From the NCBI RefSeq assembly GCF_001905885.1, contig NZ_LIYH01000001.1:870169-934168 (forward strand): a stretch of DNA of 64,000 bases, given 5' to 3'. The position numbers and the translations under genes are program-made. Of this stretch, positions 56,136 to 64,000 are shown piece by piece. A model generated the notes under the pieces. It was not told the origin of the DNA and did no database searches. It saw only the letters and a program-made list of their open reading frames with translations. Numbering within the stretch: position 1 is the stretch's first letter; the number at the start of each line of letters is the position of its first letter. The stretch is from Streptomyces sp. CB03234 (GTDB lineage: Bacteria; Actinomycetota; Actinomycetes; Streptomycetales; Streptomycetaceae).

Positions 56136-57410
56136 ATGCGGCGTGGCATAGCGGCCACCGCGCTGGTCGCGGCCCTCGGTCTGACGACGGCGGCGTGCGG
56201 AGGCGACAGCGGCGAGCAGGGCGGGTCCAGCAGCTCCGGCGAGCTGTCCGGCACCGTCACCTTCTGGGACACCTCGAACGAGGCCGAGAAGGCGACGTAC
56301 CAGTCCCTGGCCGAGGGCTTCACCAAGCTGCACCCCAAGGTGAAGGTCAAGTACGTCAACGTTCCCTTCGGCGAGGCCAACGCCAAGTTCAAGAACGCGG
56401 CGGGCGGCAACTCCGGAGCCCCCGACGTGATGCGCACCGAGGTCGCCTGGGTCGCCGACTTCGCCAGCCTCGGCTACCTCGCCCCGCTGGACGGCACCCG
56501 CGCCATCGAGAACCAGGGCGACTGGCTGCCGCAGGCCGCCGCGAGCACCAAGTTCGACGACAAGACGTACGCGGTCCCGCAGGTCATCGACACCATGGCG
56601 CTCTTCTACAACAAGAAGATGCTCAAGGACGCCGGTGTCGAGGTCCCGACGACCCTCACGGCGCTCAAGGACGCGTCGGCGAAGATCAGCAAGAAGTGGC
56701 CCGGCAAGAGCGGCCTGTATCTCCGCGGTGACGACCCGTACTGGTTCCTGTCCTTCCTGTACGGCGAGGGCGGCGACCTGGTCGACGCCAAGGCCAAGAA
56801 GGTCACCATCGACGACCCGGCCGGCGTCAACGCGTACAAGACCATCAAGGACCTGGTCGACTCGAAGGCGGCGATCACCGACGCCTCCGACGGCTGGAAC
56901 AACATGCAGAACGCGTTCAAGTCCGGCAAGGTCGCGATGATGCTCAACGGCCCGTGGGCCATCGCCGACTCGCGCGCCGGCGCTGAGTTCAAGGACCCGA
57001 AGAACCTGGGCATCGCGCCCGTCCCGGCCGGCAGCGCCGGACAGGGCTCCCCGCAGGGCGGCTGGAACCTCTCCGTCTACGCCGGGTCCAAGAACCTCGA
57101 CGCGTCCTACGAGTTCGCCAAGTACATGAGCTCGGCCAAGGTGCAGCAGCAGACCACCGAGAAGCTCAGCCTGCTGCCCACCCGCACCTCGGTGTACGCC
57201 CAGCCGAGCGTCGCCGGCAACGAGATGGTCCAGTTCTTCAAGCCCGCCGTCGACAAGGCCGTCGAGCGCCCGTGGATCCCGCAGGGCAACGCCCTCTTCG
57301 AGCCGATCCGCCTCCAGATGGCCAACGTCCTGGGCGGCAAGACCACGCCGGAGAAGGCCGCCCAGGAGACGGGCGACGCCTACCGCAAGATGCTCAAGGA
57401 CTACAAGTAA
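56136..57410 (+). CDS. malE: Maltose/maltodextrin ABC transporter substrate-binding lipoprotein
   Basis: A 424-residue solute-binding lipoprotein capturing maltose or maltodextrins outside the membrane. The signal ends in the lipobox TTAAC, with mature Cys near residue 21, followed by a Ser/Gly linker. The cluster-1 SBP fold shows SGTVTFWDTSNEAE, SGAPDVMRTEVAW, MALFYNKKMLKDAGV and AMMLNGPWAI. GAAGGAG is 5 nt before the ATG. It is first in malEFG-aglA-malR2, under the MalR-site region upstream. No ATPase is present; MsiK would be supplied elsewhere. Confidence 0.95.
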   Translation: MRRGIAATALVAALGLTTAACGGDSGEQGGSSSSGELSGTVTFWDTSNEAEKATYQSLAEGFTKLHPKVKVKYVNVPFGEANAKFKNAAGGNSGAPDVMRTEVAWVADFASLGYLAPLDGTRAIENQGDWLPQAAASTKFDDKTYAVPQVIDTMALFYNKKMLKDAGVEVPTTLTALKDASAKISKKWPGKSGLYLRGDDPYWFLSFLYGEGGDLVDAKAKKVTIDDPAGVNAYKTIKDLVDSKAAITDASDGWNNMQNAFKSGKVAMMLNGPWAIADSRAGAEFKDPKNLGIAPVPAGSAGQGSPQGGWNLSVYAGSKNLDASYEFAKYMSSAKVQQQTTEKLSLLPTRTSVYAQPSVAGNEMVQFFKPAVDKAVERPWIPQGNALFEPIRLQMANVLGGKTTPEKAAQETGDAYRKMLKDYK

Positions 57411-57434
57411 GCAGTGGGAAGGGCTGACCGACCA

Positions 57435-58460
57435 ATGGCTGTCGAGACCAGCCAGTCGGTGGCGAAGGCCGCGGGCGCGCACAGCGCCCGCGGCCGCGGC
57501 CGCCGCACTGACAACACCCCGGGAACTCCCGGTCCTGGCAGGCTGCGCAGAGCGCTGAGCACCCACTGGTACGCCTGGAGCATGGTCGCTCCGGTGGTGA
57601 CCGTGATCGGCGTGATCATCGGCTACCCGCTGGTGCGTGGCGTCTACCTGTCGCTGACGGACGCCAACGAGGCCAACGTCGAGCGCACGATCGGCGTCAA
57701 CCACATCCCCGCGACGTACGAGTTCGTCGGTCTCGACAACTACAAGGCCGTCCTCACCGACGACGTCTTCTGGGACCGGCTCGGCTGGACCGTGGTCTGG
57801 ACCGTCAGCTGTGTCGCCCTCTCCTTCACCCTCGGCCTCGTCCTGGCCAACATGCTCAACCGCAAGATCAAGGGCCGCGCCTTCTACCGCATGGCCCTCG
57901 TCCTGCCGTGGGCCGTCCCCGCCTTCGTGTCCGTCTTCACCTGGCGGCTGCTCTTCAACGAACGCAGCGGCCTGTTCAACGAGCTCCTCGCGGGCGGCGG
58001 TATCGACGCGATCTCCTGGCTGAACGACCCCACTTGGGCCAAGGTCTCGGTCATCGCCGTCAACGTCTGGCTCGGCGTGCCCTTCATGCTCGTCGCCATG
58101 CTGGGCGGCCTGCAGTCCATCCCCGGTGAGCTGTACGAGGCCGCGGAGATGGACGGCGTGACCGCGTGGCAGCGGTTCCGCCACATCACGCTGCCCGGGC
58201 TGCGGCCGGTCTCCGGCACGGTGATCCTGCTCAGCTCCATCTGGACCTTCAACATGTTCCCGGTGATCTTCCTGCTCACCCGGGGCGGGCCGGGTGACGC
58301 CACCGAGATCCTGGTGACGTACGCCTACCGGCTGTCCTTCGTCGTCAGCCCGCGCGACTTCGCGGGATCGGCCGCCTGGGGCGTCCTGATCCTGATCCTC
58401 CTGTCGCTCTTCGCGGTGGTCTACCGCCGCGCGCTCCGCAAGCAGGGAGACATGTGGTGA
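57435..58460 (+). CDS. malF: Maltose ABC transporter permease MalF
   Basis: A 341-residue permease with six or seven membrane segments. The EAA loop EAAEMDGVTAWQRFRHITLP contacts the ATPase. The N-terminus is basic and Gly/Arg-rich. ATG57435 is chosen over GTG57414 because a GGGAAGGG sequence lies between them at workable spacing. It is followed by malG with a 4-nt overlap. Confidence 0.93.
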   Translation: MAVETSQSVAKAAGAHSARGRGRRTDNTPGTPGPGRLRRALSTHWYAWSMVAPVVTVIGVIIGYPLVRGVYLSLTDANEANVERTIGVNHIPATYEFVGLDNYKAVLTDDVFWDRLGWTVVWTVSCVALSFTLGLVLANMLNRKIKGRAFYRMALVLPWAVPAFVSVFTWRLLFNERSGLFNELLAGGGIDAISWLNDPTWAKVSVIAVNVWLGVPFMLVAMLGGLQSIPGELYEAAEMDGVTAWQRFRHITLPGLRPVSGTVILLSSIWTFNMFPVIFLLTRGGPGDATEILVTYAYRLSFVVSPRDFAGSAAWGVLILILLSLFAVVYRRALRKQGDMW

Positions 58461-59317
58461 GCACCGACACCCACACCCGTAAGGTCCGGCCCAGGGGCGA
58501 GCGTTCCCCGCTGGCGTCCGTGGGGCTGCACCTGACGCTGCTCGTCGCCGCGCTCGTGGCGGTCTTCCCGCCGCTGTGGCTGGTGATCACGTCGTTCAAG
58601 CCGAAGACCGACGCCTTCGACACCTCGGTCGTCAAGAACTTCACCCTCGGCAACTACAGCCACGTGCTGGGCGACACCCAGTTCCTGGCCTGGCTCGGCA
58701 ACTCGCTGGTCGTCGTCGGCGTCACCACCGTCATCGGCGTCTTCATCTCCGCCACCACCGGCTACGCGGTCAGCCGCTTCCGCTTCCCGGGGCTGCGGCC
58801 CCTGATGTGGCTGCTGCTGATCACCCAGATGTTCCCGGTCGCGGTGCTCATCGTGCCGCTGTACAACCTGCTGGCGTCGCTGGGCATGCTGAACCAGCCG
58901 GTCGGCCTGATCATCACGTACCTCACCGTGGCCGTGCCGTTCTGCGCCTGGATGATGAAGGGCTACTTCGACGGCATCCCGGCCGAGATCGACGAGGCGG
59001 GGCGCGTCGACGGGCTCACGCCCTTCGGCACGTTCTGGCGCCTGATCATGCCGCTGGCCAAGCCGGGTCTCGCGGTGACGGCGTTCTACACGTTCATCAC
59101 CGGCTGGGGCGAGGTCGCGTACGCCTCCGCGTTCATGACCGGCGAGGAGAACCTCACCCTCGCGGGCGGTCTGCAGACCTTCGTCAACCAGTACACGGCC
59201 GACTGGGGCTCACTGACCGCCGCGGCCGTCCTGATCGCGGCCCCCGCCGCGGTCGTCTTCGGCCTCGTCCAGCGCCACCTGGTCTCCGGCCTGACGGCCG
59301 GCGCCACCAAGTCGTAG
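58457..59317 (+). CDS. malG: Maltose ABC transporter permease MalG
   Basis: A 286-residue permease with six membrane segments. It has the EAA-type loop IPAEIDEAGRVDGLTPFGTF and the conserved ITSFKPKTDAF segment after the first helix. GTG58457 overlaps the malF stop (GTGA), and GGGAG lies 7 nt upstream; GTG58454 directly before it is also possible. It forms the membrane pore with MalF. Confidence 0.94.
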   Translation: MSTDTHTRKVRPRGERSPLASVGLHLTLLVAALVAVFPPLWLVITSFKPKTDAFDTSVVKNFTLGNYSHVLGDTQFLAWLGNSLVVVGVTTVIGVFISATTGYAVSRFRFPGLRPLMWLLLITQMFPVAVLIVPLYNLLASLGMLNQPVGLIITYLTVAVPFCAWMMKGYFDGIPAEIDEAGRVDGLTPFGTFWRLIMPLAKPGLAVTAFYTFITGWGEVAYASAFMTGEENLTLAGGLQTFVNQYTADWGSLTAAAVLIAAPAAVVFGLVQRHLVSGLTAGATKS

Positions 59318-59408
59318 GACAGGCCCACCCCCGTATTCCGGTCCGCGGCGCCGGTCCGGCCTGTTCCCGGGCCGGTGGCCGCTTCCACTCCTCCACTCCA
59401 GGGAAGAC

Positions 59409-61070
59409 ATGACCCAGCACCTCGCTGCCCCCGCCGCCCCCGCAACCGGAACCACCGGCACGCACACGGGCTGGTGGAGAGACGCGGTGATCTACCAGGT
59501 CTATCCGCGCAGCTTCGCCGACGGCAACGGCGACGGCATGGGCGACCTGGAAGGCATCCGCAGCCGTCTGCCGTACCTGAAGGACCTCGGCGTCGACGCC
59601 GTCTGGCTCAGCCCCTTCTACGCCTCGCCGCAGGCCGACGCCGGGTACGACGTCGCCGACTACCGTGCCATCGACCCCATGTTCGGCAACCTCCTCGACG
59701 CCGACGCGCTGATCCGCGAGGCCCACGAGCTGGGGCTGCGCATCATCGTGGACCTGGTGCCCAACCACTCGTCCGACCAGCACGAGTGGTTCCAGCGCGC
59801 GCTGCGCGAGGGGCCCGGGTCGCCGCTGCGTGAGCGGTACCACTTCCGGAAGGGCAAGGGGGCCGACGGCGAGCTCCCGCCGAACGACTGGGAGTCCATC
59901 TTCGGCGGCCCGGCGTGGACGCGCGTCGAGGACGGCGAGTGGTACCTGCACCTCTTCGCGCCCGAGCAGCCCGACTTCAACTGGGAACACCCCGCCGTAC
60001 GCGACGAGTTCCGCTCCATCCTGCGCTTCTGGCTCGACATGGGCGTCGACGGCTTCCGCGTCGACGTCGCCCACGGCCTCGTCAAGGCGGCCGGCCTGCC
60101 CGACATCGGCGCCCACGACCAGCTCAAGCTGCTCGGGAACGACGTCATGCCGTTCTTCGACCAGGACGGCGTCCACGAGATCTACCGCAGCTGGCGCAAG
60201 GTCCTCCAGGAGTACGACGGCGAGCGCGTCCTCGTCGCCGAGGCCTGGACGCCCACGGTGGAGCGCACCGCCAACTACGTACGCCCCGACGAGATGCACC
60301 AGGCGTTCAACTTCCAGTACCTCGGCACCTACTGGGACGCCAAGGAGCTGCGCGAGGTCATCGACGCCTCGCTCGCCGCGATGCGCCCCGTCGGCGCCCC
60401 CACCACCTGGGTGCTGTCCAACCACGACGTGACCCGGCACGCCACCCGGTTCGCCAACCCGGCGGGCCTCGGCACCCAGCTGCGTACCCCCGGCGACCGG
60501 GAGCTGGGCCTCCGGCGCGCCCGGGCGGCCACGCTGCTGATGCTGGCGCTGCCCGGCTCCGCGTACGTCTACCAGGGCGAGGAGCTCGGCCTGCCGGACG
60601 TCACGGACCTGCCCGACGAGGTGCGCCAGGACCCGTCGTTCTTCCGGGCGACCGGCCAGGACGGGTTCCGCGACGGCTGCCGGGTGCCGATCCCGTGGAC
60701 GGTTCAGGGCTCCTCGTACGGGTTCGGAAGCGGCGGCAGCTGGCTCCCGCAGCCGGCGACCTGGGGGGACCTGAGCGTCGAGGCCCAGACCGGCGACCCG
60801 GGCTCGACCCTGGAGCTGTACCGCAGCGCGCTGGCGGTGCGCCGCGAGCAGCCCGGGCTGGGCGCGGGCGACGCGGTGGAGTGGCTGGAGGCGCCCGAGG
60901 GCGTGCTGGCGTTCCGGCGCGGGGCCTTCGTGTGCCACGCCAACACCACGGGGCGGCCGGTGCGGATAGCGGTGCCCGGCCGGATGCTGCTCGCCAGCGA
61001 GCAGGTGCGCGTGAGCGTGGACGGCACGGCCGAGTTGCCCGCCGACACCACCGTCTGGTGGGCGGGGTGA
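59409..61070 (+). CDS. aglA: GH13 alpha-glucosidase
   Basis: A 553-residue cytoplasmic enzyme hydrolysing imported maltose/maltodextrins to glucose. It is GH13 with (beta/alpha)8 motifs IYQVYPRSFADGNGDGMGD, DLVPNHSSDQH, nucleophile DGFRVDVAH, acid Glu in LVAEAWTP, and VLSNHDVTRH. No signal peptide is seen. GGGAAG precedes the ATG. It is in the mal operon, and its stop overlaps the malR2 start. It is closely similar to the disabled paralogue at 53728-55785. Confidence 0.95.
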   Translation: MTQHLAAPAAPATGTTGTHTGWWRDAVIYQVYPRSFADGNGDGMGDLEGIRSRLPYLKDLGVDAVWLSPFYASPQADAGYDVADYRAIDPMFGNLLDADALIREAHELGLRIIVDLVPNHSSDQHEWFQRALREGPGSPLRERYHFRKGKGADGELPPNDWESIFGGPAWTRVEDGEWYLHLFAPEQPDFNWEHPAVRDEFRSILRFWLDMGVDGFRVDVAHGLVKAAGLPDIGAHDQLKLLGNDVMPFFDQDGVHEIYRSWRKVLQEYDGERVLVAEAWTPTVERTANYVRPDEMHQAFNFQYLGTYWDAKELREVIDASLAAMRPVGAPTTWVLSNHDVTRHATRFANPAGLGTQLRTPGDRELGLRRARAATLLMLALPGSAYVYQGEELGLPDVTDLPDEVRQDPSFFRATGQDGFRDGCRVPIPWTVQGSSYGFGSGGSWLPQPATWGDLSVEAQTGDPGSTLELYRSALAVRREQPGLGAGDAVEWLEAPEGVLAFRRGAFVCHANTTGRPVRIAVPGRMLLASEQVRVSVDGTAELPADTTVWWAG

Positions 61071-62167
61071 CCATCCTGACGCCGCGCGGCGACGCGCGGA
61101 CGGAGCCGCGGGGCGACGGAGGAGGGGGCGCCCCGCGGCTCGCGGACATCGCGGCGCAGGCCGGTGTCAGCGAGGCCACGGTCAGCCGGGTCCTCAACGG
61201 CAAGGCGGGCGTGGCCGGGCCCACCAGGACCCGGGTGCTGGCCGCCCTCGACGTACTCGGCTACGAGCGGCCGGTACGGCTCAAGCGGCGCAGCGCCGGC
61301 CTGGTGGGCCTGGTCATCCCCGAGCTGACCAACCCCATCTTCCCCGCGTTCGCGCAGGTCATCGAGCAGGTGCTGGCCGGGCACGGCTACACGCCCGTGC
61401 TGTGCACCCAGATGCCGGGCGGCGCCACCGAGGACGAGCTGGTCGAGCAGCTGGAGGAGCGCGGCGTCACCGGCATCGTGTTCCTGTCGGGGTTGCACGC
61501 CGACACCAGCGCCGACCCGGCCCGGTACGTGAAACTGGCGGGCCGGGGCGTGCCGTTCGTCCTCATCAACGGCTTCAACGAGCACATCGACGCCCACTTC
61601 GTCTCGCCCGACGACCGCTCGGCCGCCCGCATGGCGGTCCGGCACCTCGTCGAGCTGGGCCATGAGCGCATCGGGCTGGCCATCGGCCCGACCCGGTACG
61701 TCCCGTCGCGGCGGAAGGCGGAGGGGTTCACGGCGGCGCTGCGGGCCCTGCTCGGGGTCGGCGTGGAGGAGGCCGAAGCGCGCGTCCAGCAGACCCTGTT
61801 CGGGGTCGAGGGCGGGCACGCGGCGGCCGGGGCGCTGCTGGACCAGGGCTGCACGGGGATCGTGTGCGCCAGCGACCTGATGGCGCTCGGCGCGATACGG
61901 GCGGTGCGGGGGCGGGGCCTGGACGTGCCGTCGGACGTGTCGGTGGTCGGCTTCGACGACTCGCCGCTGATCGCGTTCACGGACCCGCCGCTGACGACGG
62001 TGCGCCAGCCGGTGCAGGCGATGGCGACGGCGGCGGTGGACGCGCTGCTGGAGGAGATCGACGGCAACCGGGTGCTGGGGGCACCTCCCAGCGGTAGCTG
62101 GGGGAGTACGGAGTTCGTCTTCCAGCCGGAGCTGGTGGTGCGTGGCTCCACCGCCCAGCGCAGGTAG
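61067..62167 (+). CDS. LacI-family maltose repressor (paralogue 2)
   Basis: A 366-residue LacI repressor whose HTH (LADIAAQAGVSEATVSRVLN) equals that of malR at 52617. It has a longer N-terminus before the HTH. The C-terminal domain reads EEIDGN, then VLGAPPSGSWGS, then TEFVFQPELVVRG. The middle stretch (~9 residues more than in the paralogue) is encoded by a GGGGGCACC...GGGGGAG palindromic element at ~62076-62105. GTG61067 overlaps the aglA stop (GTGA), so translation is coupled. Confidence 0.92.
   Translation: MTILTPRGDARTEPRGDGGGGAPRLADIAAQAGVSEATVSRVLNGKAGVAGPTRTRVLAALDVLGYERPVRLKRRSAGLVGLVIPELTNPIFPAFAQVIEQVLAGHGYTPVLCTQMPGGATEDELVEQLEERGVTGIVFLSGLHADTSADPARYVKLAGRGVPFVLINGFNEHIDAHFVSPDDRSAARMAVRHLVELGHERIGLAIGPTRYVPSRRKAEGFTAALRALLGVGVEEAEARVQQTLFGVEGGHAAAGALLDQGCTGIVCASDLMALGAIRAVRGRGLDVPSDVSVVGFDDSPLIAFTDPPLTTVRQPVQAMATAAVDALLEEIDGNRVLGAPPSGSWGSTEFVFQPELVVRGSTAQRR
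62076..62105. repeat. Palindromic repeat element inside malR2
   Basis: GGGGGCACCTCCCAGC and GCTGGGGGAG form a hairpin-like unit of the type dispersed in Streptomyces genomes. It lies in frame in the coding sequence; the paralogous gene lacks it. Confidence 0.7.
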
Positions 62168-62572
62168 CTGTGGGGACCCGGGACCTGCCCGTGATCGGGC
62201 GCGGCGGGGTCTTCTTCGGCCCCGGGCCTCCCGGCTCATGACCGGTCCATGCGTGACCGGCCCGGCCGGCCGGGCGCGTGGAGCCCCGGGGTACGGGGAC
62301 CCTCGGCCGACCGGACCGGAGTCGTCGTTGAACGTAACACCACTGCAAGTACTTGCGAAAGGTCTTGCAGCCGCGGATCGGGCGGATTTCCCTCACGTGA
62401 ACCGCGTGTGTCCAAGGGGTTGACCGCGCCCTCGGGGGCTCGTACGGTCTCGACCGAAAACTGTTGCTGCTTTCTTGCAGCAAGAAGATTCACCACGGCC
62501 TTGCGGGCATGGCGCGTTGCCGTACGAGGCTGCACCGTCGCATTCCGCACCTCCCATTCCCCAGGAGGAAAC
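62168..62572. promoter_or_regulatory. Amylase promoter region with MalR-type operators
   Basis: CTGCAAG (62343-62349) and CTTGCAG (62364-62370) form a 28-nt inverted pair with inner CTTGCGAAAGG, the same layout as the 55862-55889 site. A 15-bp palindrome TTCTTGC-A-GCAAGAA lies at 62472-62486. The first ~150 bp contain no gene that I can support. Confidence 0.78.
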
Positions 62573-64000
62573 ATGGCCAGAAAGACCGTGGCCGCTGCAC
62601 TCGCCCTCGTGGCGGGAGCCGCTGTGGCCGTCACGGCGCCCCCCACGCCCGCCGCGGCCGCCCCGCCCGGCGACAAGGACGTCACCGCCGTGATGTTCGA
62701 GTGGACCTTCGCCTCCGTCGCCAAGGCGTGCACCGACACCCTCGGCCCGGCCGGGTACGGATACGTCCAGGTCTCCCCGCCGCAGGAACACATCCAGGGC
62801 GGCCAGTGGTGGACCTCGTACCAGCCCGTCAGCTACAAGATCGCCGGCCGGCTGGGTGACCGCGCCGCCTTCCAGTCCATGGTGAACACCTGCCACAGCG
62901 CGGGCGTCAAGGTCGTCGTCGACACCGTCATCAACCACATGGCGGCCGGGAACGGCACCGGCACCGGAGGCTCGTCGTACACCAAGTACGGCTACCCCGG
63001 CCTGTACTCAGCGCCCGACATGGACGACTGCCGGGCCGAGGTCACCAACTACCAGGACCGGGCCAACGTACAGAACTGCGAACTCGTCGGCCTCGCCGAC
63101 CTCGACACCGGCGAGGAGTACGTCCGTACCAGGATCGCCGGCTATATGAACGACCTGCTGTCGCTCGGCGCCGACGGCTTCCGCATCGACGCCGCCAAGC
63201 ACATGCCGGCCGCCGACCTCGCCGCCATCAAGGCCAAGCTCACCAACCCCGGCGCCTACTGGAAGCAGGAGGCGATACACGGCGCCGGTGAGGCCGTCTC
63301 GCCCAGCGAGTACCTCGGCAACGGCGACGTCCAGGAGTTCCGCTACGCCCGCGACCTCAAGCGGGTCTTCCTCGGCGAGAACCTCGCGTACCTGAAGAAC
63401 TTCGGCGAGGCCTGGGGTCACATGGAGTCCGGCAAGTCCGCCGTCTTCGTCGACAACCACGACACCGAGCGGGTCGGCGACACGCTCAACTACAAGAACG
63501 GTTCCGCCTACACGCTCGCCAACGTCTTCATGCTGGCCTGGCCGTACGGCTCCCCGGACGTCCACTCCGGCTACGAGTGGACCGACAAGGACGCCGGCCC
63601 GCCGGGAGGCGGAAACGTGAGCGCCTGCTACAGCGACGGCTGGAAGTGCCAGCACGCCTGGCGCGAGATCGCCTCCATGGTCGCCCTCAGGAACGTGGCC
63701 CGCGGTCAGGGTGTCACGAACTGGTGGGACAACGGCGGCGACGCCATCGCGTTCGGGCGCGGCACCAAGGCGTACGTGGCCATCAACCACGAGACGTCCG
63801 CCCTCACCCGTACGTTCCAGACGTCGCTGCCCGCCGGCGACTACTGCGACGTCCAGAACAACCGGCCGGTCACCGTCAACGGCTCCGGGCAGTTCACCGC
63901 CACGCTCGGCGCGGGCACGGCCATCGCGCTGCACACCGGGGCGCGCACGTGCGCCGCCGCGGCCTCGGGCGCGTCCTTCGCGGTCAACGCCACCACCGTG
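62573..64000 (+). CDS. Secreted alpha-amylase (3' end beyond window)
   Basis: A starch-degrading GH13 enzyme; 476 residues are visible. A Sec signal ends near residue 30 (AAAA before [10 protein letters not shown]). The catalytic barrel has [11 protein letters not shown], nucleophile Asp in [11 protein letters not shown], Glu in AIHGAGEAV and Asp in VDNHDTER. The sequence after [16 protein letters not shown] looks like the start of a CBM20-type starch-binding domain cut by the window edge. AGGAGG is 6 nt before the ATG. MalR-type operators upstream link it to maltose induction. Confidence 0.94.
   Translation, partial: MARKTVAAALALVAGAAVAVTAPPTPAAAAPPGDKDVTAVMFEWTFASVAKACTDTLGPAGYGYVQVSPPQEHIQGGQWWTSYQPVSYKIAGRLGDRAAFQSMVNTCHSAGVKVVVDTVINHMAAGNGTGTGGSSYTKYGYPGLYSAPDMDDCRAEVTNYQDRANVQNCELVGLADLDTGEEYVRTRIAGYMNDLLSLGADGFRIDAAKHMPAADLAAIKAKLTNPGAYWKQEAIHGAGEAVSPSEYLGNGDVQEFRYARDLKRVFLGENLAYLKNFGEAWGHMESGKSAVFVDNHDTERVGDTLNYKNGSAYTLANVFMLAWPYGSPDVHSGYEWTDKDAGPPGGGNVSACYSDGWKCQHAWREIASMVALRNVARGQGVTNWWDNGGDAIAFGRGTKAYVAINHETSALTRTFQTSLPAGDYCDVQNNRPVTVNGSGQFTATLGAGTAIALHTGARTCAAAASGASFAVNATTV

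Overview
The window is very GC-rich, and its genes use GTG and TTG starts, GGAGG-type ribosome sites, 4-nt stop/start overlaps and many leaderless-looking starts. Together with the gene content (malEFG-aglA, glnE, glnA2, nadE, panB, npdG, Rsm22, DUF6243, an AfsR-type regulator) this points to a Streptomyces chromosome. The order mal - glnE - glnA2 - nadE - panB resembles, from memory, the SCO2228-SCO2256 part of S. coelicolor, so most of the window is core chromosome. No tRNA, rRNA, IS element, CRISPR array or phage gene was recognised.

Left edge (1-4705, minus strand): a class III lanthipeptide locus. A LanKC synthetase (2012-4705) overlaps by 4 nt a 47-residue precursor gene (1872-2015). 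A hairpin, a 23-bp tandem repeat and a half-size ABC exporter (cut by the window edge) follow. The precursor has the family's LLDLQ leader motif and a small Ser/Cys ring region, but also a long basic tail of alternating Val and Arg/Lys that I do not recognise from described class III peptides. This is the best candidate for an undescribed system.

5100-20446: mixed core and accessory genes. They include an SDR oxidoreductase, Tat-exported PhoD, a Bcr/CflA exporter next to a MarR-like palindrome, an Rsm22-type methyltransferase, a secreted AOC/dirigent-like barrel protein, a DDAH-like hydrolase, a TetR regulator with two operators facing a DUF6243 gene, a prim-pol-like protein, PhzF, heme oxygenase behind an iron box, and methionine aminopeptidase.

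20447-40832: a gene-free GC-rich stretch, then an MFS exporter, F420-dependent NADP reductase, site-2-protease-like M50 peptidase, a 1233-residue AfsR-type regulator, a DrrAB-type ABC exporter, a cupin, PanB, an EEP-family protein, another MFS exporter, NadE, a CBS protein, a DUF305/DUF3105 pair and a frameshifted membrane PP2C phosphatase.

40833-52580: GlnA2 (glutamine-synthetase-like), small membrane and hypothetical proteins, an XRE-cupin regulator divergent from a DHA2 exporter, DinB and VOC proteins, a PIG-L deacetylase with a C-terminal propeller-like part, GlnE and a PAP2 phosphatase.

52617-64000: the maltose/maltodextrin region. malE-malF-malG-aglA-malR2 runs rightward to a secreted alpha-amylase cut by the window edge. 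A second glucosidase-LacI pair runs leftward from the same control region, and that glucosidase carries an in-frame amber codon where its paralogue has Gln. Two operators with the same 28-nt architecture lie before malE and before the amylase, so the LacI proteins probably control both outward transport and starch hydrolysis.
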